The notes beneath the pieces are model-generated. The model was not told the origin of the DNA. It made no database searches and saw only the letters and a list, made by a program, of their open reading frames with translations. The position numbers were made by a program, and so were the translations under genes. DNA of 64,000 nt from Granulicella mallensis. GTDB taxonomy: Bacteria > Acidobacteriota > Terriglobia > Terriglobales > Acidobacteriaceae. The stretch is from contig NZ_JACHIO010000002.1 of the NCBI RefSeq assembly GCF_014203225.1, positions 1-64,000 on the forward strand. The letters run 5' to 3'. Every line of letters begins with the position of its first letter. Position 1 is the stretch's first letter. This document shows positions 1-9,355 of this stretch, piece after piece.

Positions 1-2
1 AG

Positions 3-116
3 CGGTTGTTCCGCAGGCTCAAGGGCTTCCGAAGAATCTTCTCCCGCTTCGAGAAACTGGACGTACTCTTTATCGGCTTCCTCCACTTCGCACTCCTCGT
101 CGAAGCGCTCAGATAG
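3..116 (+). mobile_element. 3' end of an IS5-type transposase gene (partial)
   Basis: The frame opening at base 3 reads through to a TAG at 114-116 and gives 37 residues beginning RLFRRLKGFRRIFSRFEK and ending FALLVEALR. This is the typical C-terminal end of IS5-family (DDE) transposases, where the RR-IFSRFEKLD and FALxxxxLR motifs are highly conserved. Only the tail is inside the window, so I cannot say whether the element is intact, and I did not identify its right inverted repeat. No target duplication can be checked. The family call is fairly secure and the subgroup is not. Confidence 0.7.
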
Positions 117-140
117 CGTGAACACGCCCTAATTCAAACT

Positions 141-246
141 GCAAACGCAGAGTGCGACGAGTTGACGCAAAGGAAACTCGGCGCAAACTTAGTGTCCTTC
201 GCGCACCTTGCGTTTCCAGTTTGATGCCACGCCCTGGCCCTTAACG
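141..246. repeat. Palindromic intergenic repeat, copy A
   Basis: Bases 143-156 (AAACGCAGAGTGCG) pair with 202-215 (12 of 14 positions) to form a long imperfect hairpin. The segment shares ordered blocks with 54667-54794: GCAAACnCAGAGTGCG, then GTTTGATGSCAC, then GCCCT followed by CTTAAC. It lies between the transposase tail and efpL. Short hairpin repeats of this kind are common between genes in Acidobacteria; no coding potential is evident. Confidence 0.5.
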
Positions 247-338
247 AAACCAGGACCCAACCCATCCACTTATACTTGAAAGGGAAGTTCATCCGCTTCG
301 CATAGGAATTCAATGCGTATCCGATCTTTGAGGAGTTC

Positions 339-914
339 ATGGCCGCACTAATCGATGCAATTAACGTCAAGCGCAAGACTGTATTTGAGTTTGAAAACAC
401 GCCGTATGCCTGCCTGGAAGCAGAGGTAAATTCACCTACCGCTCGTGGTGGCCAAACCCTGGTACGCCTGAAGATGCGCAACCTTCTTACGAGCGCGGTC
501 TTTGAGAAGACCTTCAAGGCGAACGATAAATTCAAGGAGCCGGATCTGCAGTTGGTTCCTGCCTCTTATCTGTATAGCGACAATGATGGCTCACACTTTC
601 TGGATCAGGAAAGCTTCGAGACTCTCACCCTTACGGAGGGAATGCTCGGCAATGCCCTGGAGTTCCTGATCGAAGGCGCGATGCTCCAGTTGCACAAGTA
701 CAACGGCAACCCCATTGGATTGCAACTGCCAATCTTTGTTGAACTGGATGTCGCTTACACAGAGCCTGGAGTGAAAGGCGATTCGTCTAGCGGCAGTGTG
801 ACCAAAACGGCCAGGCTGGAAACAGGTTTGGAGATCCGTGTTCCTCTCTTCATCAAAGAAGGGGAAAAGGTGAAGGTGTCGACGGAGAACAAGGAGTTTG
901 CGGGGCGGGCCTAG
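339..914 (+). CDS. efpL: Elongation factor P-like protein (EfpL/YeiP)
   Basis: A 191-residue EF-P-family protein that should bind the ribosome between the P and E sites and relieve stalling at proline-rich stretches. It shows the three-domain EF-P layout: an N-terminal KOW-like domain (about 1-65), a central OB domain with YLYSDNDGSHFLDQESFE, and a C-terminal OB domain with EPGVKGDSSSGS, LETGLEIRVPLFIKEGE and a final GRA. In the loop where true EF-P carries a modified Lys (PGKG), this protein has SPTARGG at residues 32-38, with Arg36 at the tip. That is the signature of the YeiP/EfpL subgroup, not of canonical EF-P. GAGGAG lies six bases before the ATG, which supports the start. The 3' end overlaps the convergent helicase gene by 62 bp. 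A canonical efp would be expected elsewhere in the genome. Confidence 0.9.
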   Translation: MAALIDAINVKRKTVFEFENTPYACLEAEVNSPTARGGQTLVRLKMRNLLTSAVFEKTFKANDKFKEPDLQLVPASYLYSDNDGSHFLDQESFETLTLTEGMLGNALEFLIEGAMLQLHKYNGNPIGLQLPIFVELDVAYTEPGVKGDSSSGSVTKTARLETGLEIRVPLFIKEGEKVKVSTENKEFAGRA

Positions 915-3900
915 CTGCCCGCTCAGGAACTCCTCCAGTCGAACATAGCCTATGACGCAGTGACGCATCTGGCAGAACCAGCAGCCCTGAGTGAAGCTGC
1001 AGGATGTCCTGTGCGAGCAACCGTTGCACACTGGCCTGAATGGTTTCGCGCATCTGCATGCTTGTCGCCCGGAAACCAAAGAGACGTGCAACTGAATGCT
1101 CGAGTTCTTCGGGACGCGCTCCCAGATTGCTGTGAATGACTTGAAGAACTGCTGCGTCGATTTCACTCACGCAGATCATCTCCGGTCTGCGAAGTCCCGG
1201 AGACGTCGTGTGGCTCCGGTCACGTGGACGGGGAACGCAAGTTGGGCTGCTAAGAAACGATCCCTCCGCGAGGACTTGCCCCTCACGGAGGGCAAGAGCA
1301 ATAGCCTGTTCTACCGCGGCCTGTATTCTCGGTCCTGTCCGCTGTAGGCCCCATGCCGTGCGAATTCGTGCGGTAACTTCGTCGGTGTGCACAGGCCCTT
1401 CGACGGCAACAATCTGCTTGACCATCTCAGACAACAGCTTCATCGGTGTGAGATGAAGCTCAATCGGCGGTGAAGGGCAGACGGGACTTGCTTCGACGTA
1501 CAAATGAGAGGGCGAAACTGAAGAGGCAGGCTCGAGACTGATCTCTACAACGCTTTCGCGTTCGATGGTTTGGAGCTGCATTGGAACAGCACGTGTTGAA
1601 GCGTTCGTCGCCTGGGCTTCTTGAGTGCCTTCTACGATCTGTACCTTTGCGTGGTCTATGGCTGCAAGAACGCGTTCCAATTGTTCAGCCGGGCGATGCA
1701 GCCAATCAGGGCTCCAGAGCCGATGCAGTATCCAGCCTTGATCTGCGAGGACTTGCTGACTGATCCGATCGCGGTCTCTGGCCCAGCGCCCCCTGCGATA
1801 CGAAGGACCATCGCACTCAATTCCTAGAAGGTACCGGCCCGGTACCTCCGGGTGTGCGATGGCAAGATCGATGACCAGCCCGGAGATGCCGATCTTCTCG
1901 TGGACCTGATAGCCGCCTTGTCGAAAGGACGGATGCTGCGTGAGAGCGGTCTTGACCTCACGCTCAAAGAGCATCTGTACCGTATCGACAGAGGCCGTAC
2001 GGCCCATATCGAGATGTCCGGTACGAGCGAAATGAAGAAAGAGTTTGAACGCGAAGACACCTCGTCCACGAGCGCGCTCAAGGTCGATGTCCTCATCGGT
2101 GATGGAGGAGAAGACCTCGCAACTGCGTTTGGCACGGCTGATCAATACATTGAGGCGGCGCTCTCCGCCATCGTTGCCCAGCGGGCCGAAACGCATCGCA
2201 AAGACTCCTGCCGCGTTGCGCCCATAGCCGACCGAGATGAAGATGACATCGCGCTCGTCGCCCTGCACGTTCTCCAGATTCTTCAAGAAGAAAGGTTCTG
2301 TCGGATGACTCGTGAAGAATGATTCGGCCTGAGGATTCAGACGCCGCAAGGCTTCCAACTCATCCTGGATGGCGCGTCTCTGCCTTACTGAAAACGTAGC
2401 GACGCCAAGAGATTCATGGGGATGCTCAAGGGCATGATGAATGACGGCTTCGGCTACAGCACGAGCCTCAATCGTATTCGCTCCTGTGCCGCCGGAATCA
2501 AACACTCCGTTCGGCAAGTGGTGGAAGCGGAGACCGGTCCCTGCGGTCGCTGTGTATGGACTCGGCACGATGAGAAGCTTGTTCTCGTAAAACTGGCTAT
2601 TCGATACCGCGATCAGTGACTGATGGCGCGAGCGATAGTGCCAGCGCAACATGCGTTGCGGCAAGCCTCGCGCGGAGAACAATCCGAGGACGCTTTCGAT
2701 GTCGCCAACCTGTGCCGTATCGTCATCGTCGTCCGAAGCATCACCGGTGACCTTGGCAAAGAACTTCGTCGGTGGCAGCTGCCGCTCGTCGCCAACGACG
2801 ACCACCTGACGGCAGCGGGCAATGGCTCCGAGCGCGTCGACGGGTTGGATCTGGCTGGCTTCATCCATCACGAGCAGGTCGAACATCATCTCGCCGGGAG
2901 ATAGAAACTGTGCAACGGAGAGAGGGCTCATCATTAGGACGGGCTTGAGCGCCTGGACAGCCGGCCCCGCATTCTGCATGAGCTTTCGAATGGGCATATG
3001 GCCACGTCGCCGCGCCATCTCACCCCGCAAAACACCGAGAGGCCCAACACCACCGGAGCCTTGCGGGATGCGGCGATGGTGAATTCTGGCTACCTGCAAT
3101 GCCGCCGACTGGATGCGCTGCTTGTCTATCGCCGTGAAGCTCTCGACCAATCTCGTATGCAGATGTCCGTCGAAGCGGCCGAGTTCAGGATGCTCCTGGG
3201 CCATGGCGGAGAGGAGCGCCTCGAAGTAAGCCATTTCAAAGACAGGAACAATCTGTGCGGGAATGAGTGTGCCGTTGTAGACACGGCTGACGAGATCTTC
3301 GAGGCCAAGGATACGTGCTCGCTCCGAACGGTTGCGGTAGGCAATCCAGTTGGAAAGTTGTTCGCTCCGCGCGGCCCAGAGCGCCAGGCGCTCAACGAGA
3401 AGATCGAGCGCAAGCTCGGGCAGGGTGCCTACTCCAAACGTCTCTGTCAGATCGAGCTTGAGCTCCTGGCAGATATGTTCCAACTCTGTTGTGAGTAGTA
3501 CGCGCTGGGCTACAAACGGCTCGATGAGGTGAAGTGGTAGCCTCTGCACTTCTACAGCTTTGCGGAGTAGTTCCTGAAGTGGCCCTTGCAGACTTTCTGA
3601 AGGATTGAGGGTTGCTGCAAGAGAACGAAGATGCTCCCGATCTTCAGAAGCAAGCGGGGCGATACTGTGCATCCAATCGACCAGTGCATGCAGTGGCTTC
3701 GCAGGGGTATCAGTGCCACGCCACGCTGCGCCAAAGGACTCTCGCCCGAAGCTGTCTTCCTGCAGCAGAACGGTTCGCGCAGTCTGGCCTTTGGAGAGCG
3801 CATCCAGCAAACGCAGCACCTCTTCAAGAGGAGATTTGCCGCCGGTTAGATAGGACTGTACGAGACGATTGGCCGCTCTCCACTGTCCGTTCAAAAAGCG

Positions 3901-6060
3901 AAAGAGGCTGCTGCCATGAGAGGCCAGAACCTGGCGCGCATTGTTGAGGTCAGCAGACCACACAGCTTCGCTCAGTTGAGAACCTATTGCAACTCGAGCT
4001 TCTTCTAATGCGGAGGCTGCCGTTGCAAGTCGCGCGGCTCTTTCGGTTCCGTTGTCCCAGGCTGGATTTGCAAGCGACGCGGCATAAGCAGGGAGCGAGG
4101 CCGCATGGGTGGCCATTGCCACCAGTTGCTGTAGCGACTTACTCGTCGATTCTTCAACTGAAAGTTTCAGCAATTCGGATAAGGTCGTCACGCTTTGCTG
4201 AAGCTCAGACTTCTGCGTGAAGAATGTAGACAGCCATGCGGGTTTTGGCGTTCCATCGGTCTGCGCCGATAACAGGCGTGCTGCGGCATCTACGGCAGGG
4301 GACGTGGCGATTGAGCCTGCAGTCTCTTCCACGGAGATCATGTCATGGAGTGATTGTGGAACCTCCATCAGAAGAGTCGGGGCGAATTGCGTATAGCGAT
4401 CGAGCAGGCTGGAGAGGTTCTCTCGAAGCTTTACAAGACGTGCCGTTAGCCGTTCGACGTCATGAGGCAATATCTGTTCGATCCCTATGCCTCGCCATAC
4501 ATGTTGGACCGGCACACCGATTACTGCAATTCGCTGAGACAGTTCTTCCAGGAGTTCAGCTCGTTCGCGTCGTTGCTGTGGGTCCCATGTTGGGGCATCG
4601 AGAAGGCGAAATTCGACGGGCGTCTGTCCGGCGTGGCGCAGCCGGACAATTTCTCCTATGACTTGATAGGCCGTAAGTCCAGATGGTACCCGAGGCTGGT
4701 GCAGCAAATTAACGTAACTGTTCAACTGGTCTCGGGCTGAAGTAAATGAGTTGTCCAGCGCGTCGTCGATGGTGCCGCGAGGCGATCCCAGTTCCCAGGT
4801 GCGACGCAGCTCTTCCAGCAGCTCGCGCTTGTTGGCCTTGTTGCTGTGCAGTTCAAGACAGGCATCGCCCACACCGGCCTGATCGAGACGCCGCTTTACG
4901 ACATCCAGAGCGGCCATCTTTTCTGCGACGAACAATACCGTCTTTCCATCTGCTACCGCTGAAGCAATGATGTTGGCAATGGTTTGTGACTTACCGGTGC
5001 CGGGAGGGCCCTGGATAACGAGGTTGCCGCCGCGGCGCACATCCTGTACGGCGAGGGCCTGCGAACTGTCGCAATCCACGATGTGCAGCATCTCTGATAG
5101 CGGAATGAGGTTGTCTACCGACGTATCTTCCTCTGAGGCGTGATCGGCGAGCAGAGATTCTGCCTGTGGGAAGCCTTCGCTGAGAAGACCGCGCACCAGG
5201 GGCTGGGCCGTGATCTTTCTATCCTCCGGCCAGCACTCGGGATCGAGGTCGCGATACATCAGGAACTTGGCGAAGGAGAAGAATCCCAGGACTACATCGT
5301 CAGGGACAACTGACCAGTCCGGTTTCGACGCGATGACTTCAGCCACTGCCGCCATGTAGGCGGACAGGTTGAAGTCATCACCCCCCTCGAAGGCAGGCAG
5401 CTTCAGATTGTGGATACGTTCGAGGTAGGTCTCAAGCGAAAGGTTCGACGCGAATTCTTCAGGACGGCACTTCAGCTTGAAGCGTTCTGCGGCACTGCCA
5501 CGCTCAAGCGCGACGGGAACCAGAACCAGTGGCGCATAGCGAATATTTTCGGCGTTCTTCGGGTCGACCCAGCGGAGCATACCCAGGGCCAGGAACAGGA
5601 TGTTGACGCCTTGTTCCTGCTCCAACGTATTTGCGTCAAGGTAGAGTTCCAGAAGCCGTTTCTGTAGTCCTTTGGAGGTGAGCCGTGTCTGCAGCTTCGT
5701 GTCCGCATGACGATTCAAGACTCCGCGTTCGTCGATGGAATCGTCTTCCGGCTGGGCTAGTTCCGCGATCTCGTCAGGCTCTTCTGAGCTTTCCGACGGT
5801 GTGGTCGAATTGTCCTTCCCGGCAAGAAAGGTAAAGGTTTTGCTCTCGCCTACAAGCAGCCGGAAGATCTCTTCGGACCGCTCATCGATCACCTCGATGA
5901 TGCGAGCATTCTTTGCCGAACGGGGCACATGCAACAGGCGGTTGCGCGCCGAAAGATCCAGGAGATCCGTTCGGGCCCGGTCCAGTTTGTTCTCCAGCGG
6001 CAGATCGCTCTCGAAGACAGAGGTTTCCTTAGCCGTAGTGGGGTGTTCCTGGAGATCCAT
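853..6060 (-). CDS. DUF4011 / SF1 helicase / Vsr-like nuclease protein (DUF3320 family), probable antiphage effector
   Basis: A 1735-residue multidomain protein. The N-terminus (about 20-300, LDRARTDLLDLSARNRLLH) matches the DUF4011 domain. A Walker A motif, GPPGTGKSQTIANII, falls near residue 350. The matching Walker B (LLVMDEASQ) and the following VVVGDERQLPPTKFF lie near 1065-1090, giving an SF1 UvrD/Dna2-like helicase core with a long insert between motifs. Around 1370-1460, LGIECDGPSYRRGR and the trailing RDRISQQVL..GWxLHRLWSPDW are those of the MTES_1575/Vsr-like PD-(D/E)XK nuclease. A DUF3320-like region follows. From memory, this DUF4011-helicase-Vsr order was reported as a single-gene antiphage system (Hhe). 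GGAG is nine bases before the ATG. The last 30 or so residues are low-complexity and overlap efpL on the other strand, so they may be a non-conserved extension. There is no partner gene beside it. Confidence 0.88.
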   Translation of the reverse strand: MDLQEHPTTAKETSVFESDLPLENKLDRARTDLLDLSARNRLLHVPRSAKNARIIEVIDERSEEIFRLLVGESKTFTFLAGKDNSTTPSESSEEPDEIAELAQPEDDSIDERGVLNRHADTKLQTRLTSKGLQKRLLELYLDANTLEQEQGVNILFLALGMLRWVDPKNAENIRYAPLVLVPVALERGSAAERFKLKCRPEEFASNLSLETYLERIHNLKLPAFEGGDDFNLSAYMAAVAEVIASKPDWSVVPDDVVLGFFSFAKFLMYRDLDPECWPEDRKITAQPLVRGLLSEGFPQAESLLADHASEEDTSVDNLIPLSEMLHIVDCDSSQALAVQDVRRGGNLVIQGPPGTGKSQTIANIIASAVADGKTVLFVAEKMAALDVVKRRLDQAGVGDACLELHSNKANKRELLEELRRTWELGSPRGTIDDALDNSFTSARDQLNSYVNLLHQPRVPSGLTAYQVIGEIVRLRHAGQTPVEFRLLDAPTWDPQQRRERAELLEELSQRIAVIGVPVQHVWRGIGIEQILPHDVERLTARLVKLRENLSSLLDRYTQFAPTLLMEVPQSLHDMISVEETAGSIATSPAVDAAARLLSAQTDGTPKPAWLSTFFTQKSELQQSVTTLSELLKLSVEESTSKSLQQLVAMATHAASLPAYAASLANPAWDNGTERAARLATAASALEEARVAIGSQLSEAVWSADLNNARQVLASHGSSLFRFLNGQWRAANRLVQSYLTGGKSPLEEVLRLLDALSKGQTARTVLLQEDSFGRESFGAAWRGTDTPAKPLHALVDWMHSIAPLASEDREHLRSLAATLNPSESLQGPLQELLRKAVEVQRLPLHLIEPFVAQRVLLTTELEHICQELKLDLTETFGVGTLPELALDLLVERLALWAARSEQLSNWIAYRNRSERARILGLEDLVSRVYNGTLIPAQIVPVFEMAYFEALLSAMAQEHPELGRFDGHLHTRLVESFTAIDKQRIQSAALQVARIHHRRIPQGSGGVGPLGVLRGEMARRRGHMPIRKLMQNAGPAVQALKPVLMMSPLSVAQFLSPGEMMFDLLVMDEASQIQPVDALGAIARCRQVVVVGDERQLPPTKFFAKVTGDASDDDDDTAQVGDIESVLGLFSARGLPQRMLRWHYRSRHQSLIAVSNSQFYENKLLIVPSPYTATAGTGLRFHHLPNGVFDSGGTGANTIEARAVAEAVIHHALEHPHESLGVATFSVRQRRAIQDELEALRRLNPQAESFFTSHPTEPFFLKNLENVQGDERDVIFISVGYGRNAAGVFAMRFGPLGNDGGERRLNVLISRAKRSCEVFSSITDEDIDLERARGRGVFAFKLFLHFARTGHLDMGRTASVDTVQMLFEREVKTALTQHPSFRQGGYQVHEKIGISGLVIDLAIAHPEVPGRYLLGIECDGPSYRRGRWARDRDRISQQVLADQGWILHRLWSPDWLHRPAEQLERVLAAIDHAKVQIVEGTQEAQATNASTRAVPMQLQTIERESVVEISLEPASSVSPSHLYVEASPVCPSPPIELHLTPMKLLSEMVKQIVAVEGPVHTDEVTARIRTAWGLQRTGPRIQAAVEQAIALALREGQVLAEGSFLSSPTCVPRPRDRSHTTSPGLRRPEMICVSEIDAAVLQVIHSNLGARPEELEHSVARLFGFRATSMQMRETIQASVQRLLAQDILQLHSGLLVLPDASLRHRLCSTGGVPERAARPAPQTPCSPSTPSPFPLL

Positions 6061-6165
6061 CCTGTACTGCTCCGATCACGAAGAAATAGGTTCCCGAGAA
6101 GTCTAATGCCTAGGGGCTAAAACGATCATGAGCGGATCAAGGCAATCAGAGGTGAGAGCCTTGCA

Positions 6166-6240
6166 GAAATAAAAACTGGAGTCCTTCAACGCAACATCAA
6201 CAGGCGTTGACCAAGCCGAAGAACTCCAGTGGATGATCGT
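6166..6240 (-). terminator. Rho-independent terminator after the GH20 gene
   Basis: Bases 6233-6240 (ACTCCAGT) pair with 6175-6182, and an inner GCGTTGA (6204-6210) pairs with TCAACGC (6186-6192). Read on the minus strand, the stem is followed at once by TTTTTATTT. It lies just past the GH20 stop codon and separates that gene from the helicase gene. Confidence 0.75.
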
Positions 6241-6246
6241 TCCGAA

Positions 6247-8310
6247 TTAGTACTTTCCAGCAGCCTCAAGGAGCTGTTGTAGAGGAGGAAGGACGACGAA
6301 ATCGGTCAGCTCGGCATGGCTTCCTGCTTCTTTGAGGAGCGCATTCTGCTGCTCGATCCACGTCGGACTCGGAGCCTTGTGCGAGTCGATCGCCTTGAGC
6401 GCTTGAACGCCGAGAGTCCCAAGTTTTACCAGTTGCACGCGGCGCTCAGAGAGTTGACGCAACCGGGGATTGTCCGCAGCAAGGCTATCGAATCGGGGAC
6501 CGGAATCGATCCATGATTGGAAGAGGCTCTCTAGCTGCTGACGTGCTGCCGAGTGCTCTGCCGGCGAGGTGCTGTGCAGATAGCGGTCGGCGATCAGAAG
6601 GAGATTCTCGCGAAGGGCAGGATCGGGCCGCAGGTAGTCGACGGGATTACCCATCGGCGTGAGCTGCGAGGTTCTCTGCTGGTGGTAGCGTTCGCCGAAG
6701 GAGACGGGGCTGAGTGTGGAGGCAAGTACCGCAAGCTGGGCCGCTCCTTCTTCGCCGCCGGCAAGCTGTCTCAATCCAGACTGAGGACCGGAGATATGAG
6801 TGAGCCCCAGAGCATCCAGGCGCAGGGACTCAACCGCGAGACGCCGATACATATCGGGAACGTCCCGGGTCTCGCGCGGTGACCAGAAGCGTTCCGCAAG
6901 GGCGGCTGTGCGCGGCCAGACTCGGGAGTCGACGGTTTGCGGGGTGATCTGCTCAGCCCACATGCAGGCCTCGCCGCCAAGAACAAGCTTTTGCTGTTCG
7001 GCTGTGAGCGCGGAACCCTCGGGGATCGGATCGTCCAGGTACATCCGCTCGGAGGTCTTCATCCCATCGAGGTAATAGGGCGCGGAGAGGATACCTCTGT
7101 TCCCCTGCTTCGAGGCTACGGCAAGTGACTCAACACCGCGCCAGCTCTGGATGATGGCATCCTTCGGCGTGTTGGGAGTCAGGATCTCATCCCAGCCGAC
7201 CATCTGCTTATGGTGTCCCTTGACCAGTTCGAGGACACGCGCGCTGAAGTAGGCTTGCAGCTCCTCGGTGGACTTCATATTGTGCGCCTTCATGAAGTCT
7301 ACGATCTGCGGATTAGCCTTCCAGTCCTTACCGTTGCTCTCGTCTCCGCCCATGTGCATGTACTCGTCGGGGAAGAGGTCAGCCATCTCCCCGATGAAGG
7401 CGTCGAGGAACTGATACGTACTATCTTTGGTGGGATCGAGCGCTCCATCCCAGACGCCGAAGGTGCGGGCGATCGCGTATGGACGCTGGATGCTGCCAAG
7501 CTCAGGCATGCCGATCAGCCAGCTGGTAACGTGGCCGGGGACGTCGAACTCCGGCACGACACGGATGCCGCGTGCGCTGGCATAGGCGATGACTGCGCGT
7601 ACCTGGTCCTGCGTATAGAAGAGATGGTCAGACCCCACCTGGGTGAGCTGGGGGAATCGCTTGCTCTCTACGCGAAAGCCCTGGTCATCCGTGAGATGCC
7701 AGTGGAAGACATTGAGCTTGACGGCAGCCATGCCATCCAGTGTGCGGTAGATCACCGGCAAGGGCATGAAGTGACGGCTCACATCGAGCATGAATCCGCG
7801 CCAGGGGAAGCGCGGAGCATCGTCGATCTGGACGGTAGGAATGACGTAGTTTCCTCCTTCAACCTGAAGAAGCTGCTGGAAGGTCTCGAGGCCATGGAGA
7901 GCTCCGAAGATATTGCCGGCCTTCAAAACAATCTTGTTGCCAGTTGAGTGGATGGAGTAGCTTTCATCGGTGTCCAGAGTTGGACGCGTGCCCGAAGGAT
8001 CCTGCACCTGAATCGTCAGGGTTGCGTCGGGAGCCTGCATCTCTTTGCCCAGTGGGATTCCGGTAGAGAGCTCCAGGGCATCGAGGGTGCGGCGCGTTGC
8101 CGCTTCGAGGATCGGATTGTGCGTTCCGCCGAGCGATACGGTGAAGTTTCCGGTGAAGGGAATCGAACCGGTGGCAACGGTCATCTGCGCGGGCTTTGGA
8201 AGAAGGGTGTTCGAAGTCTGTGCGGACATAAAGGGAGAGGCAATCAGGCAAAGTACCCCAAAACGGACAAGTTGATTGCGGTAATGACGCAGGGGCGACG
8301 GGTGGTTCAT
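6247..8310 (-). CDS. Secreted GH20 beta-N-acetylhexosaminidase
   Basis: A 687-residue glycoside hydrolase family 20 enzyme that removes terminal beta-linked GlcNAc or GalNAc by substrate-assisted catalysis. The N-terminus carries a signal peptide ending near MSAQ. It is followed by the GH20b non-catalytic domain (about 35-165) and the barrel, opening with FPWRGFMLDVSRHFMP and FHWHLTDDQGFR. The catalytic Asp-Glu pair is visible in HMGGDES near residue 323. Trp-rich substrate motifs such as QMVGWDEI and GGEACMWAEQ follow. A C-terminal helical region of about 150 residues is the usual extension in this family. AAGGAG stands five bases before the ATG. It is co-oriented with and 114 bp downstream of the DeoR-family gene, so the two are probably cotranscribed. 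In the mannan/N-glycan locus its likely role is removal of core or antenna GlcNAc. Confidence 0.93.
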   Translation of the reverse strand: MNHPSPLRHYRNQLVRFGVLCLIASPFMSAQTSNTLLPKPAQMTVATGSIPFTGNFTVSLGGTHNPILEAATRRTLDALELSTGIPLGKEMQAPDATLTIQVQDPSGTRPTLDTDESYSIHSTGNKIVLKAGNIFGALHGLETFQQLLQVEGGNYVIPTVQIDDAPRFPWRGFMLDVSRHFMPLPVIYRTLDGMAAVKLNVFHWHLTDDQGFRVESKRFPQLTQVGSDHLFYTQDQVRAVIAYASARGIRVVPEFDVPGHVTSWLIGMPELGSIQRPYAIARTFGVWDGALDPTKDSTYQFLDAFIGEMADLFPDEYMHMGGDESNGKDWKANPQIVDFMKAHNMKSTEELQAYFSARVLELVKGHHKQMVGWDEILTPNTPKDAIIQSWRGVESLAVASKQGNRGILSAPYYLDGMKTSERMYLDDPIPEGSALTAEQQKLVLGGEACMWAEQITPQTVDSRVWPRTAALAERFWSPRETRDVPDMYRRLAVESLRLDALGLTHISGPQSGLRQLAGGEEGAAQLAVLASTLSPVSFGERYHQQRTSQLTPMGNPVDYLRPDPALRENLLLIADRYLHSTSPAEHSAARQQLESLFQSWIDSGPRFDSLAADNPRLRQLSERRVQLVKLGTLGVQALKAIDSHKAPSPTWIEQQNALLKEAGSHAELTDFVVLPPLQQLLEAAGKY

Positions 8311-8424
8311 TGCTACTCCTTCAGTGTTACCTGGGTTCCTGGTGGGGGCAAAGGATGTTCCAATAAAAAGCTACTTCTATTAGTAAAGATACCGCTACTT
8401 GTCGGCCAAGTGCATTCACGCCAG

Positions 8425-9210
8425 CTAAACAACGATTACTTTGATCTGTTTGCGCTGAAAATCTTCGACGAGTCTGGGGTCAACGCTGTCGTCCGTGATG
8501 ATGGCATGCAGGGCATCGGTGCCGCAGACCTTGGTCGCAGTAAACATGCCGAGCTTGCTGGCATCCGCCACCGCAATCACCTGCTTGGAATGCTTCACCA
8601 TCTCGCCGAGGATCAGAGCTTCGTCGGATTCGATCACGGTCAGGCCGTGTTCGGGATGAATCCCGCAGGCGCCCATAAACACCTTGTCGAAGAAGAGCCG
8701 CTGCAGGGAATCGAAGGCCGTTGCGCCGACCATCGAGAACGCGCCAGGCCACCGGATCGAGCCTCCGGTAAGGGTTACGCGTGCATTGGGAAGGCTGGAA
8801 AGCTCCATCCCGATATTCACCGCATTCGTCACAATGTGGATGCCCTCACGATGCCGAAGGCTGCGGGCGACCTGCGTGGTGGTTGTGCCTGACGATAGCG
8901 CAACCGTATCGCCTTCGTTGACCATCTCGGCGGCAGCAATGGCGATGCGCCGCTTCTCATCGGCGAAGCGTTCTGCGCGCAGCGGAAAGGCTGCGTCAAA
9001 CCGGAACGGTTCGTAGGTCATCTTGCCGGCCAGCTCCACACTGCCATGAGTGCGGTTCACAAGGCCGCGTTGCGCGAGCTTAATGAGATCGCGCCGTACG
9101 CTCGCCGGGGAAGCATTGATCGTAACCGCCAGGTCCTCAACACAGCTCTGGCCTTTCTGAAGAAGAAGATGAAGGATCTGATTTGCGCGGTCCTGCGTCT
9201 TTGGAGCCAT
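8425..9210 (-). CDS. DeoR/GlpR-family sugar-responsive transcriptional regulator
   Basis: A 261-residue regulator with an N-terminal DeoR helix-turn-helix (about 6-60, ending NASPASVRRDLIKLAQRGLVNRTHGS). A C-terminal ligand-binding DeoRC domain follows, with DTVALSSGTTTTQVA, VTNAVNIGMEL, LTGGSIR and a closing VADASKLGM. These proteins bind sugar phosphates and mostly repress catabolic genes; AgaR-type members respond to amino sugars. AAGGGA is eight bases before the ATG. It sits directly upstream of the GH20 gene and divergent from the TonB-receptor gene, so it is the obvious candidate regulator of the glycan locus. A perfect palindrome in the divergent gap (9305-9316) could be its operator. 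The ligand cannot be read from sequence. Confidence 0.88.
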   Translation of the reverse strand: MAPKTQDRANQILHLLLQKGQSCVEDLAVTINASPASVRRDLIKLAQRGLVNRTHGSVELAGKMTYEPFRFDAAFPLRAERFADEKRRIAIAAAEMVNEGDTVALSSGTTTTQVARSLRHREGIHIVTNAVNIGMELSSLPNARVTLTGGSIRWPGAFSMVGATAFDSLQRLFFDKVFMGACGIHPEHGLTVIESDEALILGEMVKHSKQVIAVADASKLGMFTATKVCGTDALHAIITDDSVDPRLVEDFQRKQIKVIVV

Positions 9211-9304
9211 GTTTTAAGTCCCTTCTGAATAAAGAACAAATCTACAGTCAGCAAAGTTGGAGAGGGAAGTCGTGCCACCATTTGAGCATATGAATCAAGT
9301 TTCG

Positions 9305-9316
9305 TCATAATTATGA
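9305..9316. promoter_or_regulatory. Perfect 12-bp palindrome in the DeoR/TonB-receptor intergenic region
   Basis: TCATAATTATGA is a perfect palindrome. It lies about ten bases upstream of the -35 element of the predicted TonB-receptor promoter and 95 bp upstream of the DeoR-family start codon. A regulator bound here could control both divergent units. The assignment to the DeoR-family protein is inference from position only. Confidence 0.4.
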
Positions 9317-9325
9317 AATTTTATG

Positions 9326-9355
9326 TTGACAAGCGTTCAGGTAGGTTTCTATGCT
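9326..9355 (+). promoter_or_regulatory. Sigma-70-type promoter for the TonB receptor
   Basis: TTGACA (9326-9331), an 18-bp spacer and TATGCT (9350-9355) form a good housekeeping promoter about 110 bp before the start codon at 9467. The -35 hexamer matches the consensus fully and the -10 matches in four of six positions. Confidence 0.55.
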
